DNA of 64,000 bases, taken from positions 38,643,439 to 38,707,438 of the forward strand of contig OX387191.1 of NCBI GenBank assembly GCA_947561395.2, read 5' to 3'. The notes beneath the pieces were generated by a model, which was given only the letters and a program-made list of their open reading frames with translations, did not search any database and was not told where the DNA came from. A program made the position numbers and the translations under genes. Source of the DNA: Buxus sempervirens. Lineage: Eukaryota > Streptophyta > Magnoliopsida > Buxales > Buxaceae. Shown here piece by piece: positions 30,590 through 42,290 of this stretch (the first letter of the stretch is position 1; every line of letters starts with the position of its first letter).

Positions 30590-33500
30590 ACAAACGCGGC
30601 TTCAAAAGTAAGGGAAGTTTCCTCCCAATTGTTCAGAATAAAAGAATCTGGGGCAGGGATACAAGCCTACTCCTCAAGTTCAGGGTCTGCATCTGAAATC
30701 ACCAATACTGGGTGAGTTGCGTCTCCTGTTTCTTCTGTAGGGCTAGTTCCAGATGGAACTTCTACTGCATCCCAATCAATAAAAGGTAGCTCCTTTGCTC
30801 TTTCTTGGTTGTTGCCTTCTGTCATGGCAAAAAAAGCTACCACGTCCTCAGAGAAATCATGCTTCTGTTCTGTATGTGGCTCAGGTCCACCCAATGCTTG
30901 TGGGGGTGGAGGTGGAACATATGGTTGCACGGTTGAGGACTTGGGTTTCTAGAATGGATTGATGTTATAGTATGGGGGTTTGGACTGATCCTCAGGAGGA
31001 GACATCTGAATCATGTGAGAAAGCTTAGGAAAAGTTTCCCTGATGTGCGGGAATTTTATGTCTTCTATTTCCTTCTGACTTCTCCATTTCCTTGGCTTGG
31101 ACCCCAATCCTGCTCTATGAACCATCTTCTTAACCTTTATCGGTTCTATCCTTCCTTGCAGGTTAACCCCCAGACCTTTTCCAGGGTGAAAGTTGTACTT
31201 TTCCAGCACATTCTTGACCATCTTCTCAGCACAGGTCAACTTTCCTTCTTTTTCCTGGTACCCCTCAGGTATGAAATTAACAGTTTTAAATTGGAAAGAG
31301 TGAAATGCCATCTTATCAGCAGTTATTTCCATGTTTATGTAGGGTACATCAGGGGACCACATGGGGGGAACCAAATTTTCGGCTAGGACAGTAATCACCT
31401 TTTGCCCTCTGATATATTTGACTCTTTGGTGAAGGGTAGATGGTATAGCCCTAGCCGTATGAATCCACGGCCTTCCTAGGAGTAGGTTGAAGGCTGCAGG
31501 TATATCCATCACTTCAAATGTGATGTTGAAAATATACGGTCCAATTGTGACCGGCAGGTCAACCTCCCCTAGGGAGTGTGTTTTAGAGCTGTCAAATGCT
31601 CTTATGATTCTTCCATTCTGTTTGATTTTGTTTTGCTCCAGACCGAGCTTAACAAAGGTTACTAATGGGCAGACATTGAGAGCCGACCCATTATCAATCA
31701 AGACCCGGGCTATCATGCAACCCTTACTGAGTACAGCTATGTGCAATGGGTCAACATGATGGTACCCTGCTGGGCTGATTTCAGTCTCTGAAAAAGTTAT
31801 GACATTGTGGGATAATATTTGCCCAACCATCTGGCCTAGTTGGTCTGGTTCAATATTTTTAGGCACATGGGCCCCCTAGAGTATCCTTAACAAGGAGTCC
31901 CTATGTTTTTCAGAATTTAACAATAGGCCCAGTATTGAGATCTGGGCAGGGACTTTGTTCAACTGTTCGACAACATTGAACTCACTCTTTTTTATTACCT
32001 TCATGAGGTCAGCAGCCTCAATGTTAGTTACCTGAGGGGCATCATCCCCTATCTTGGCCTTTCCTTTATTTTTTTCTTCTTCCTTCTCCTTCTTTGTTTC
32101 CTTTTGTTTTTCTTCCACCCCTACACATTTTCCTGACCTCATCATGAGGTTCACTTCTTCCTTGCTTTCAGCTGCAGGGCATGTAGTGGTAAAAGCTTCA
32201 CTGTAGTTCCATGGTACAGCCGATTCAGAGTAGGAAGGCTTGGGGACATTTATCACCAAGGGAGGAAGTTTAGACTTAGATGATGAAATTTGAGTGAAAG
32301 GGATATCAATGACCAATGGTGGGAGTTGTTTTGGTTGAGGGGTAACAGAAGTGACTAATGCATTAAGAGGGTCACAGTTTATGACCAATTGTGGTTTTGA
32401 CTGGATGGGTGAAGTAAAGGTGGATGGACTGCAATTGATGACCAATGGTGGTTTTGCAATGTTCATTTGGGCCATGAGGGACGAGACTCGGTCCAGAGAT
32501 GAGCTAATGTTCTTTGCAGCACTATCATGCCCCTTTGAAATTACATTTATTTCTTTTTCCTTACTTATTCTGTTAAAATAAACCTTGACCGTTGTCCCTA
32601 TTGGAGCAATTAACTGGGATGGGTCAAAGGTTATTTTATCAGAAGAGACGACACCTATAACATTAGATGGGCCTGCCCCATGATGCTGGGGCAGAGGGTT
32701 CTGTCCAATATCTGTTCTAGGAGGATTGGGAGCCCCTGTATTGAAAGACAGGGTATTCTAGTCCAGTAAATCCTGAATGGCATGTTTCCAAGGCCAGCAC
32801 TTGTCAGTAGGGTGCCCAGGTGCACCCATGTGGTAATCACAAGTGGTGGAGGGGTCAAAATTTCTCCCCTTGGGTGCATTCGGATTGGGTTCTCTTAAGG
32901 TGATATACCCTGCTTGCAATAAGGTGGGCAGCAACTGAGAAGGAGTCATTGGAATAGGGGTGAAAACCCTATTTCTCCTTGCTGCAAAATAAGCATCCTT
33001 TTCCTCCTTAGTAAAAACCCTTTTTTGGTCTGAAGGTGCCGCTGGAACATTAACCCTCATAGGGGCCTGGGTAGATGGAGATGGAGTAGGAAAGTGAGCA
33101 GGTATGTTGATTTGTATGGGCTTGTTAGGGCCTGATAGTGGCTGTACCATGTTCACCTCCCCTTCTTTCTTGTTCCCATTCTTCTTAATCCTGCTTCCTT
33201 TCTTCACATTGGGGTCTTGCTGACTGACCATAGCAAAGTGGTCAACTATCTTACCTGATCTTATCCCGTCTTCAATTCGGTCGGCCACTTGTACTAAAGC
33301 CGCAAAATTAGTGGTAGTCTGACCCACCAGGTGGCTGTAGAATGGTTGACCCAATGTGCTGATGAAAGTGGAAATCATCTCCTGCTCTAGCATGGGTGGC
33401 ATAACTTGAGAGGCTGTCTCCCTCCATCTCTTGGCATACTGTCTCACAGATTCGTCTCTTCCCTTGCTCATTCTCATTACGTCGTACCTGTCTGGCACAA

Positions 33501-34182
33501 TCTCTGAATTGAACCGGTACTGAGCTAGGAAAGCATCTGCTAGGTCCTTCTATCTTCTAATCTTTCCATGGTCTAGAGTAGCGAACCACCTTAATGCGGT
33601 TCCAGTCAGGCTCCTTTGGAAGAGCTGCATCAGAACACCCTCATCTCGACCGAACTGGCATAGGGCACCACAGTATAACTTCAGATGGCTCATGGGACAG
33701 CCCGTGCCATCATACTTGTCTAGGTCTGGGCACTTGAACTAAGCCGGCAGGTTAACATTGGGGTATAGGCATAAGTCTTCAAAGTTGGTGCCCCCCAAGT
33801 TGCTCACCCCTTTTACTTCTCTAAGTTCATCTTGGATCATTTCCAATTTGTGCATGAACTTTCTTTCAACCTCTTCCCTTATCCTTTCCTTTTCCTTAGC
33901 CTTGTTTGACTCAGCTGTCTCATCCCTGGTCAGTATAGGTTCAGGGGTGGGTTCATAGACGGGTTCAGGAGTTGGTTGCACTGGAGGTGGAATATTGATT
34001 TGGGGTGGAGGTGCAGGGTTGGAAGTGGATGCTTGGTTCTGGGCCTGCATTTGTTGGGCCTGCACTTGTTGGGCCTGTACGGACAATACGTTTTCTAGCA
34101 TTCGGGCTAGTCCTGCTACTTGTTCTTGGAGTAGGACAACATCTGGATGAGGAGCATCAGCTTCGTCTTCAATGGGATTCAT
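30550..34182 (-). pseudogene. gag: gag-protease polyprotein of element 1 (broken)
   Basis: One frame runs from the ATG at 34182 to the TAG at 30550, interrupted by in-frame TAG codons near 33738, 33548, 32757, 31875, 30948 and 30666; relatives have AAG, TGG, CAG, CAG, CAG and CAA. Order: a Q-rich and P-rich N-terminus, a coiled region, the Retrotrans_gag core (LFQRSLTGTALRW...SEIVPDRYDVMRM), a zinc-binding-like CDYHMGAPGHPTDKC near 32846-32802, then linker repeats of the type PPLVIN. The retropepsin domain has LIDNGSALNV and LLGRPWIHTA, so the active triad is DNG. A G-patch-like segment (PGKGLGVNLQGR...GLGSKP) follows, then an acidic C-terminus. Products would be capsid and protease. Confidence 0.9.
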
Positions 34183-34233
34183 GACGCGAGCTCTTGATCT
34201 GGTTACAGGAGCTATGATTGCAAGTGTATTAAT

Positions 34234-34256
34234 ACCTGGTCACAAAATAAAGGAAA
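34234..34256 (-). promoter_or_regulatory. candidate 3' splice acceptor upstream of gag, element 1
   Basis: A minus-strand pyrimidine-rich tract ends in GACCAG| at 34236, 53 bases before the gag ATG. Paired with the donor at 38235 it would remove a 4.0-kb leader intron. Confidence 0.55.
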
Positions 34257-34423
34257 AAATATCAGTGCCCAATTAATCTCATTCACATGCCTAGGAATGC
34301 CTATGTGCAAGCTGAGTGAACACGAGTTTGGATTTTTTTCTTTATTTGCTTCTTTTTTTTTATTATTATATTTTTTTTGAATTGAATTGTTGGAATATTC
34401 TAGGGCTTCCAACAGGTCCCACA

Positions 34424-35445
34424 AAAAAGAGAGAAAGATCTGAAATTCAAAGGCTTTTAGAGGCCCGGGGGGGTTTTTTTTTGAAAAAGGTCTGAAATTC
34501 AAAGGCTTTCAGAGGCCCAGGGATATTTTTGGAAAAGGTCTGAAATTCAAAGGCTTTTAGAGGCCCAGGGGGTTTTGAAAAAGGTCTGAAATTCAAAGGC
34601 TTTCAGAGGCCCAGGGATTTTTGATAAAAGTCTGAAATTCAAAGGCTTTCAAAGGCCCAAAGAGTTTTTGAGGAAAAGTCTGAAATTCAAAGGCTTTCAG
34701 AGGCCCAAAGATCTGAAATTCAAAGGCTTTCAGAGGCCCAAAAGAGAAAGGTCTGAAATTCAAAGGATTTCAGAGGCCCAAAAGATCTGAAATTCAAAGG
34801 CTTTCAGAGGCCCAAAAGAAAAAGGTCTGAAATTCAAAGGCTTTCAGAAGCCCACAAGATCTGAAATTCAAAGGCTTTTAGAGGCCCAAGGACATTTTGA
34901 GAAAAGGTCTGAAATTCAAAGGCTTTCAGAGGCCCGAAAGAAAAAGGTCTGAAATTCAAAGGCTTTCAGAGGCCCAAAAGATCTGAAATTCAAAGGCTTT
35001 CAGAGGCCCAAAAGAAAAAGGTCTGAAATTCAAAGGCTTTCAGAGGCCCAAGGACATTTTGAGAAAAGGTCTGAAATTCAAAGGCTTTCAGAGGCCCGGG
35101 GTTTTTTTTTTGAGAAAAGTCTGAAATTCAAAGGCTTTCAGAGGCCCAAGGAGTTTTCGAGAAAAAGTCTGAAATTCAAAGGCTTTCAAAGGCCCAAAGA
35201 GTTTTTGAGAAAAAGTCTGAAATTCAAAGGCTTTCAAAGGCCCAAGGAGTTTTTGAGAAAAAGTCTGAAATTCAAAGGCTTTCCAGAGGCCCAAGGAGTT
35301 TTTGAGAAAAAGTCCGAAATTCAAAGGCTTTCAGAGGCCCAAGGAGTTTTTGAGAAAAAGTCCGAAATTCAAAGGCTTTCAGAGGCCCAAGGAGTTTTGA
35401 AAAAAAGTCTGAAATTCAAAGGCTTTCAGAGGCCCAAAGGATTTT
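34424..35445 (-). repeat. leader minisatellite, element 1
   Basis: About 23 head-to-tail units of 30-60 bp share the core CTGAAATTCAAAGGCTTTCA followed by GAGGCCC, separated by variable A-rich or GTTTT-containing linkers. The core carries short inverted arms (CTGAAA / TTTCAG). Open frames through it are only periodic artefacts. Confidence 0.95.
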
Positions 35446-35577
35446 CTCTTACATTTTTTTTATTTTTTTTTATTTTTTTAAGCATTTAATTCAAACTCAT
35501 TTCCCTTTATCATTATTTAAAGGTTGAGGGAACAAGATTTAGTGGGAAAAACTGATTAAAATTGAATTTTCTGAGAA

Positions 35578-35710
35578 AACCGTATACACAGTACGGTCCA
35601 GCCATGCCCGTATTCAAATTACGAGCGAGCCGTGACCGTATGAAATTCACGGGCGAACCCCGCCCGTATAACCAATACGAACGAGCCCAGCCCGTGTATT
35701 AAATACGGTT
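35578..35710. repeat. 28-bp inverted-repeat array in the leader, element 1
   Basis: Five units start at 35578, 35606, 35634, 35662 and 35690, perfectly spaced. An example unit is GACCGTA-N7-CACGGGC. Confidence 0.96.
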
Positions 35711-36916
35711 TTACGGAACTCTTTTATGTTTTCTCAGTTTTTACATGGTTTGATCACTTTGATTGCTCATCCAAACATACGGTTCACCCAGTGCAGGGCT
35801 TCTTAACTGTCCCAAAGTGGACTTTGACCTTTTTACTAAAACACGTGTTTAGGAGGGCACATGTACCCTCCGAATTGACACCATACTCAAGAATTTTGTG
35901 CCCTTTTGTTGCCTCTTGTATGAACATTGGGTACGATTGATTCTAAACAGAGTTAGAAACTCTTCCTATGGGCTGCACCAATTTTAGAAAATATGCATAT
36001 TTTGGGACCAACTTTATCCCGAACCAATGGGCACCATGACATCCCTATGACATGAAAATAATGCAAAACAATAGGATTACCTTGTTACCTTGTTTACCTT
36101 CAATATGGCATCCGCATTATGCCCTGGTTTGTAAGCCATGCACACGGCCTTCCCACAATCATACAAACCCATATCCCCACGTAATTGTATACTTTAGCCA
36201 AAAACGTATAACTCCACCTTCAAGCGTAGGGGTTTTGGGTTTTGGCTTAATGGCAATTTAGCACTCAAGCCTAGTGATGACCAGAATTCCAGATCCACGT
36301 TATCATCACATCATTAGCTCAAAGTTCTAAGGTGAATGTTTTCACTTTCGCTTTCCGAAGTATCGACCTCGTTGCGCTAAGCTACACACATTCGGGTTCA
36401 ACTTCCTATAGGTTAAGGGTAGGCTGTGTAAAAAAATAAAAGGTGCACAGTGCATTGTAAAAATAGGGTGCATTCACAACGTCCCAAACCCTTGCCACTC
36501 TTTTCGTAGCCATGCATAAACAAACCAAGGCATAATAGGAAAGCATATTTAAAATAAACAAGGAAATAAAGCAATCCTATAGCACCTAAAACATGCTCAT
36601 AAAAAATCATCTAATCATGCAAACATATGATCATATTATACACCAAAAATCATCATGGAGATCATGCTGAAAATTAAAACATGCTATCATAAAAATATAG
36701 CAAGAAATAAACATGGTTCAGCAAAACGAACCTCCCCTACGCATGTCTGTAGAAACAATCCTATATATCAAAATTAAACATGTTTCTACCCCCATGAATT
36801 CTTAAGCAATAATTCAGATTTAAAACATACCCAACATGCTTAAGAACACAAAATAGCAAGCAAATCAAAAAATCCAAAACATGAACTAAAACACCAAAAA
36901 GGCTCAAATCCTCAAG
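35711..36916 (-). other. leader of element 1, upstream part
   Basis: Non-coding. It matches element 2's leader (16905-17374 joined to 38763-39522). The uninterrupted element 1 insertion target is near 36478-36495. Confidence 0.8.
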
Positions 36917-36934
36917 TCCCCAGCAGAGTCGCCA
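36917..36934 (-). other. primer binding site of element 1
   Basis: Minus-strand TGGCGACTCTGCTGGGGA, two bases from the 5' LTR and identical to that of element 2. Confidence 0.9.
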
Positions 36935-38229
36935 GTTGTGAGACATGGGAAAAAATCAAAATTCATTGACTTCCTCTATCATCACACGGGATTAAATAAA
37001 ACAAAGAGTCGCCACCATTCAATTTAGGTGTTAATGGACACCAAAATATTAAATAAACACAAAAGGCAATTTTAGGGTTAAAAATAACCCTCCTAAAAAA
37101 ACAACCAGAGATGAGTAGGGAGATTAGGTTATGAACAAGGGAAGGTGTTAGGCACCCCTATTCATCTACATAAGGTGGTTGCCAGGCATTGTTCATGTTA
37201 AAATAAAGGAAAAAGGCTTGTTATAAAAATCATAAAAAATCATAAAAAGATAAAAATTGTATGGTTTTTTCATATGAAAAGTCTGATTGATCCAGAACTT
37301 TCAAATATGATCATACAATTCCTAGGGTTTCATGATTAAAATAAAATTGAGATGAAATCAAATAAAATCAATTTAAAGTGAAAATTCCAAAAATCTGGCT
37401 TCAAGTCAAATTCTAGAAATCTAGAAAAATATGATTTTTATAAAATATTTCAAAATTGAACTTGAATAGTCCAGGACATAGATAAAGCCCAAATTTCACA
37501 TTAAACCAAAAATAAAAATCAAAAATACCCATGTTGATGAAGAACATCAAAAGGGGAGAATTTAGACCATAGGGTCTTCTCTCAATAATGAAAAACGATT
37601 TAAAAACCACATCATGAAACCCTAGAATTTATTTTCAGGCTTTTGGATCCAGATCTACCATATTGATCATGATAGATCCAAGATCATAGCCTAAGACCAC
37701 AAAGATCACGAAAACAGTGCTGTAGGTGCAAATATGTGGAAAATCCAAATTTTATAAAAAAAAGTGGGGATCTCATGCTATAAACATCATAGATTCATGT
37801 GATTCATTCAGATTCATCATAAAAATAATTAAAACATGATCAGGATATTCAAAGCAGCCACATCTCACAGATTTGAGCTCATGGGGGTCTACCCTATTGA
37901 TCCACCTGTTCTCTTTTCCCCTAGCTCTCTCTTCACGTTTTACGGCTAGAAAGGATTCTTGAGGTACTTGGAGATAGGTTTGGTTATACAAACACAATCA
38001 AAGGCTTTATTCTAAAAAAAGGAGAAAAACAGATATGGGGTCCTATTCTAGGGATCCACCTGTTCTCATTTCCCCTAGCTCTCTCTTCACGTTTTACGGC
38101 TAGAGAGACTCTTGAGGTACTTAGAGACAAGTTTAGGAATACTAGATAAAAAAGATGGCCTTATTCTACAACAATAGAGATGATCCTATTACATCTAGAA
38201 TTGAAGACAGAAAATAAAACGGAAAAGGG

Positions 38230-38238
38230 ACTTACCTG
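38230..38238 (-). promoter_or_regulatory. consensus 5' splice donor in element 1 5' LTR
   Basis: Minus-strand CAG|GTAAGT, the proposed donor for the leader intron that ends at 34236. Confidence 0.7.
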
Positions 38239-38342
38239 GATTGAGCAAGCAGAGCAGCAGGGGTTCCTCTTCTTCTCTTGGAGCTTCTTAGAATTCCTTG
38301 GACTTCAAAATTTCGTGGCCTTTTGCTTGAGGAAAGGCCCTC

Positions 38343-38350
38343 TATTTATA
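38343..38350 (-). promoter_or_regulatory. TATA box, element 1 5' LTR
   Basis: Minus-strand TATAAATA; the probable promoter of the element 1 gag-pol transcript. Confidence 0.8.
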
Positions 38351-38550
38351 GGCAAACCCAGGGGTATGATTGGTCCAAGGTTTGGCAAGATAGAGTTTCA
38401 GTTTGAGTTAAACACAAGATAATGCCCATCCATAGCCAACCAAGGTGGCTTTAGCGAATAAAATACGTAATTCGCTCATTTAAAGATATATTGGACTAAA
38501 GATAAAGCTCGGAAATCGAGAGAAGGATAAAACTCGCACGAGTCTTTAGT

Positions 38551-38654
38551 GATCGTAAATGAATTATGGTCCAACGGTGACCGTAGTTTCAATACGAGAG
38601 CGCCTGACCGTAGAGCGATCTCGGGCACGACCGGCCCGTGAATGAAATACGGGC
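38551..38654. repeat. 28-bp inverted-repeat array, element 1 5' LTR
   Basis: Four units aligned with 18988-19091, with a few base changes between the LTRs (for example GATCGTA for GACCGTA). Confidence 0.93.
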
Positions 38655-38762
38655 AAAGCCTGCTTAGTCAATTTTTATGTATTTTTGACCTGTTTTAAGT
38701 TCTAATTATATGTTTTTATTACTTTCTCATTCTGTAGTGCAATTTGGGGTGTCTACAGGAAT

Positions 38763-39522
38763 GTTGTGAATGCACCCAATTTTTACAATGCACTGTGCAC
38801 ATTTTATTTTTTACACAGCCTACCCATTAACCTATAAGAAGTTGAACCCAAATGTGTGTAGCTTGACACAACGAGGTCGATACTTCGGAAAGCGAAAGTG
38901 AAAACATTCACCTTAGAACTTTGGGCCAATGATGTGATAATAACGTGGATCTGTGATTCGATTCTGGTCATCACTAGGCTTGAGTTCTAAGTTGCCATTA
39001 AGCCAAAACCCAAAGCCCCTACGCTTGAATGTGGAGAGACACATTTTTTGGCTAAATTACACAATTACGTGGGGATATGGATTTGTAATTGTGGGAAGGC
39101 CGTTTGCATGGTTCGCAAGCCAAGGCATAATGCGGATGCCATATTGAGGATAAATAAGGTAACAAGGTAACCTTAATTTTTGCATTATTTTCATGTCATA
39201 GTGTCCATCAGTTTGGGATAAAATTGGTCCCAAATAGGCATGTTAACTAAAATTGGTGTAGCCCATAAGAAGAGTTTTTAACTCTGTTCAGAATCAAGTC
39301 CACACAATGTTCATACAAGAAGCAACCAAAGGGTACCATACCCCTGAATATGGTGTCAATTAGGAGGGAACATGTGCCCTCCTAAACATGTATTTTGCAA
39401 ATAGGTCCAAAGTCCACTTTGGGACAGTTTAGAAGCCTAGCAAGGGTGAACCGTATGTCTGGATGAGCAATCAAAGTGATCAAATCATGTAAAAAGCTGA
39501 AAAAACAGAAAAGAGTTCCGTA
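38763..39522 (+). other. element 2 leader, part right of element 1
   Basis: Continues the sequence broken at 17374. Non-coding, homologous to 36478 down to 35711 of element 1. The open frame at 38953-39147 is not supported, because the sister copy does not keep it. Confidence 0.85.
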
Positions 39523-39655
39523 AACCGCATTTGTTACACGGGCTGGGCTCGCCCGTATTGGTTATACGGGCTGGGCTCGCCCGTGTTAACTATACGGTCG
39601 CAGCTTGCTCGTAATTTAAATGCGGGCAAGGCTGAACCGTACTGTATATGCGGTT
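39523..39655. repeat. 28-bp inverted-repeat array in the leader, element 2
   Basis: Five units start at 39523, 39551, 39579, 39607 and 39635, all 28 bp apart. The second is a perfect GCCCGTA-N7-TACGGGC. Confidence 0.96.
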
Positions 39656-39787
39656 TTTGCGGAAAATTCAACTTTAATCAGTTTTTCCCACTAAATTTGG
39701 TTCCTTTAACCTTTAAATGATGATAAAGGGAAATGAGTTTGAATAAAATGCTTCAAAAAACAAAAAAACAAAAAATATATATATATC

Positions 39788-40117
39788 TTAGGCCTCTGAA
39801 AGCCTTTGAATTTCAGACTTTTTCTCAAAAATCCTTGGGTCTCTGAGAGCCTTTGAATTTCAGACTTTTTCTCAAAACTCCCTGGGCCTCTGAAAGCCTT
39901 TGACTTTTAGACTTTTTCTCAAAAAATCTCCGGGCCTCTGAAAGCCTTTGAATTTCAGACCTTCTTCAAAAATATCCTTGGGCCTCTGAAAGCCTTTGAA
40001 ATTCAGATCTTTTTCCTTTGGGCCTCTGAAAGCCTTTGAATTTCAGATCTTTTTCTTTTGGGCCTCTAAAAGCCTTTGAATTTCAGATCTTTATCCTCTG
40101 GGCCTCTAAAAGCCTTT
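39788..40117 (+). repeat. leader minisatellite of element 2, left part
   Basis: Same repeat family as 34424-35445, read on the opposite strand (AAAGCCTTTGAATTTCAGA). It is interrupted by the solo LTR. The last five bases, CCTTT (40113-40117), are its left target duplication. Confidence 0.95.
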
Positions 40118-42285
40118 TGTGCGCACGTCCCGGCGAGGCGCCGCACGGAATTGCGTTGGGGTTTCGAGGTATCGGAGTCGCCACTGCCTGAGATGTGCAG
40201 GCAGACACTTAGGTGCCTATACAGGTCTAAGATTTGCTGGTCTGCGTCTTTTTTAGAGATTCGAGCAAGTTCTCGGTTACGGTCCGGGGAAGTCCGAAAA
40301 CATCCCGGTCCGCCCCGTCAAATGACGGGTCCCTTGGGTTTCCCTGGTTTTGAGTCAACTTAGTCTCACCCTGATCCTAGCCCAGCATGTATCAGATTAA
40401 GTCTGGTAGGGACCTTTGCAGGTGTCAGTCCCTTTTATTCATTTTTATCTTTTTATCCATTAAAGTGAAGTGGGTCGGAGGTGGGCCCCGTTGGAAGGCC
40501 CACAGTGGATCAAATTGGAGTGTCAAATCCAAGGTCTATTTTGGGTTTTTGGGGTTGCTTGAAATTATGTGGGCCCCTGTGTGGGCCTACAGTGGTGCAA
40601 TACTTAAAAAAAAAAAAAAACCTTGTTGATCTCCTACCAATCAAACCAAGAAAAAAAATGAAATGAAATGACAACATATTAAGAAAGGATTAAGGGGACT
40701 TAATAGGGGTACATTAGAATTTGAAGATGAGGAAGGGAACATGCTCCCTTTTTGAAAATAAAGAGAATGCCTTTGAATCACACTTTACCCCATACCATCG
40801 AATCATCTTTCTGTCATGGTGACTTCTTTGTATGTAGGAAAAGGGGAGAAAAATCCAACACATTTGCTAGAACAAAAGTTAGTGATTCCTGAAGAATTTC
40901 ATTGATAAAAGTAGTTCATCTTTTTATATTTGCAATGAAAACTTACCAGAAGCTTACCTAGGATTGCTTGAAGGTGTTGAATCCCTTTGAAGCTCTTCCG
41001 GCAGTGTAACAGCTCTATTTCAAGTTTGGGGGAAAGAACTTTAGGCTTCTTTTGGGTTTGGAATGAAGGGGGGATGATGGAGAGGTTTTTTGGTATATTT
41101 GGACAGAACTTGGGGGCTTTGGCAAGGTTATAAAGAGGCTTTGGACAGCATAACGGCTCTACTTCAAGCTCAAAAGGTGATTTCTAAACCTATCTTTGGT
41201 TTGCAAGAAAATAAAAGAGATTTGGGTTTGACAGGGGTTGGCTGTAGCAGGGGTTTAGATAGGGAAGAGAGAGGGCAGAGAGGGGGCTAGCTTGCTTGAG
41301 GGGAGATCAAGGAGGAAGAGAGAAAGGGGAGAAGAGAGGGGGCTTTTTTTTCTCCTTCAAAGAATGGGGGGTAGCCCTCCTTTTATAATGAAAAAAAAAT
41401 GAACCGAAAGTAAATTATAATCACACTTGTTGACCAAATTTTAATTTTATATTTAAATGTAACTAAAACTTAAATAACTTTTAATCTTATCTTGGACACC
41501 TCATGGGGGACACGTATCCCCCATGTGCAAAATGCTTAATATTTTATTATTTCCTAATATCTTTTATTTTCTAATTATCTAAATTACAAGATATTTTTAG
41601 ATTTTCTTATTATTTTATTTAGATCTTTTTGGTTTTTGAGCACATGCATGCTTTGATTTTTTATTTTCTTTTTTCTTTATTTTAAACCTCTTAATTAGGT
41701 GTTGTATGAATATATTATTATTTTAATTGAAGATTCTTTTTTTTTTTTTGTTTTGGCCACATGTGCAGATTTTCTGAAACTTTGACTGCTTATATTTCTT
41801 TCATCTGGTATCCGATTTCAGCAAACTCAGTGGAATTGGAATCAGCTCGAGATTCCCTATCCACTGAACTGGAGTTTAGCAGCAAATTCGGGTTTTTTAG
41901 CAGAAGTGCAAATTCGCGTCCCGGAGCCAGTTTTGCTCATATATCCTTATCCGGGACTCCGATTCCAGCAAACTCAATTGCGTTGGAGTCGTGTCGATGC
42001 GCTCTTTCTGCTGATGTCAAATTGAGCAGCTAATTCGGAGTTTTGCAGAAAGCCGATTTCTACTATTTCCAGATTTGACCAGCTCATAACTTCTTCATTC
42101 GGACTCCGATTTGAGCAAACTCAGTGGTGTTAGAACCGTATCGGAATCCTCTTTCCAATGGTATGAAGTTTGGTGGTCAATTTACACCCGATCAAAAAGT
42201 CAACTTTTTGAGCCCTTCAGGTTTGACTTTTTCAATTAGGGTTTTATTCTTTCATTTTCGGGGGTACAAAAATGAGGTGTTGACA
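40118..42285 (-). repeat. solo LTR of another gypsy-type element
   Basis: 2168 bp, starting TGTGCGCACG and ending GTTGACA on the + strand. It is flanked by a perfect CCTTT duplication (40113-40117 and 42286-42290) and splits the leader minisatellite. GGAGTCGCCAC about 50 bases from its 3' end (minus orientation) resembles the corresponding part of the Tat LTRs here, suggesting a related family. A TATA-like TTATAAAAGG lies near 41378-41387 (minus). It has no internal region or PBS, so it formed by LTR-LTR recombination. Confidence 0.9.
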
Positions 42286-42290
42286 CCTTT

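Larger units (their letters stand above)
17375..38757 (-). mobile_element. element 1: 21.4-kb Tat/Ogre-type Ty3-gypsy element nested in element 2
   Basis: A minus-strand element with its 5' LTR at 36937-38757 and 3' LTR at 17375-19194. It disrupts the leader of element 2. The intact target can be read in element 1's own leader near 36478-36495. The flanks GGGAC (17370-17374) and GGAAT (38758-38762) are a target duplication with two transition changes. In transcription order it has LTR, PBS, leader with array and minisatellite, gag-pro, pol, then antisense genes B and A on the + strand, polypurine tract and LTR. LTR divergence by eye is about 16 differences in the first 375 bases, so it is not recent. 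All coding regions carry stops or frameshifts. Confidence 0.95.
36937..38757 (-). repeat. 5' LTR of element 1
   Basis: 1821 bp, pairing with 17375-19194. It carries TATAAATA (38343-38350, minus), the splice donor CAG|GTAAGT (38230-38238, minus) and the 28-bp array (38551-38654). Confidence 0.95.

Noticed and set aside
31015-31386. Plus-strand frames opposite gag-pro of element 1 (also 31487-31759, 45861-46232, 45488-45760)
   Set aside because: They are shadows of the conserved protease reading frame. They appear in both copies only because the coding strand is conserved.
34424-35445. CRISPR-like array of repeats and spacers
   Set aside because: The sequence is eukaryotic, the spacers are variants of one another, and the repeat is part of a retrotransposon leader.
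35088-35489. Periodic open frames on both strands with repeated KAFEFQTF and KSLKFKGF units
   Set aside because: They are read-through of the leader minisatellite. Unit lengths vary out of multiples of three over the whole array, and no start, splice or homology signal supports a protein.
38953-39147. 64-codon frame in the element 2 leader
   Set aside because: It is not kept in the homologous stretch of element 1, and no motif is recognisable.
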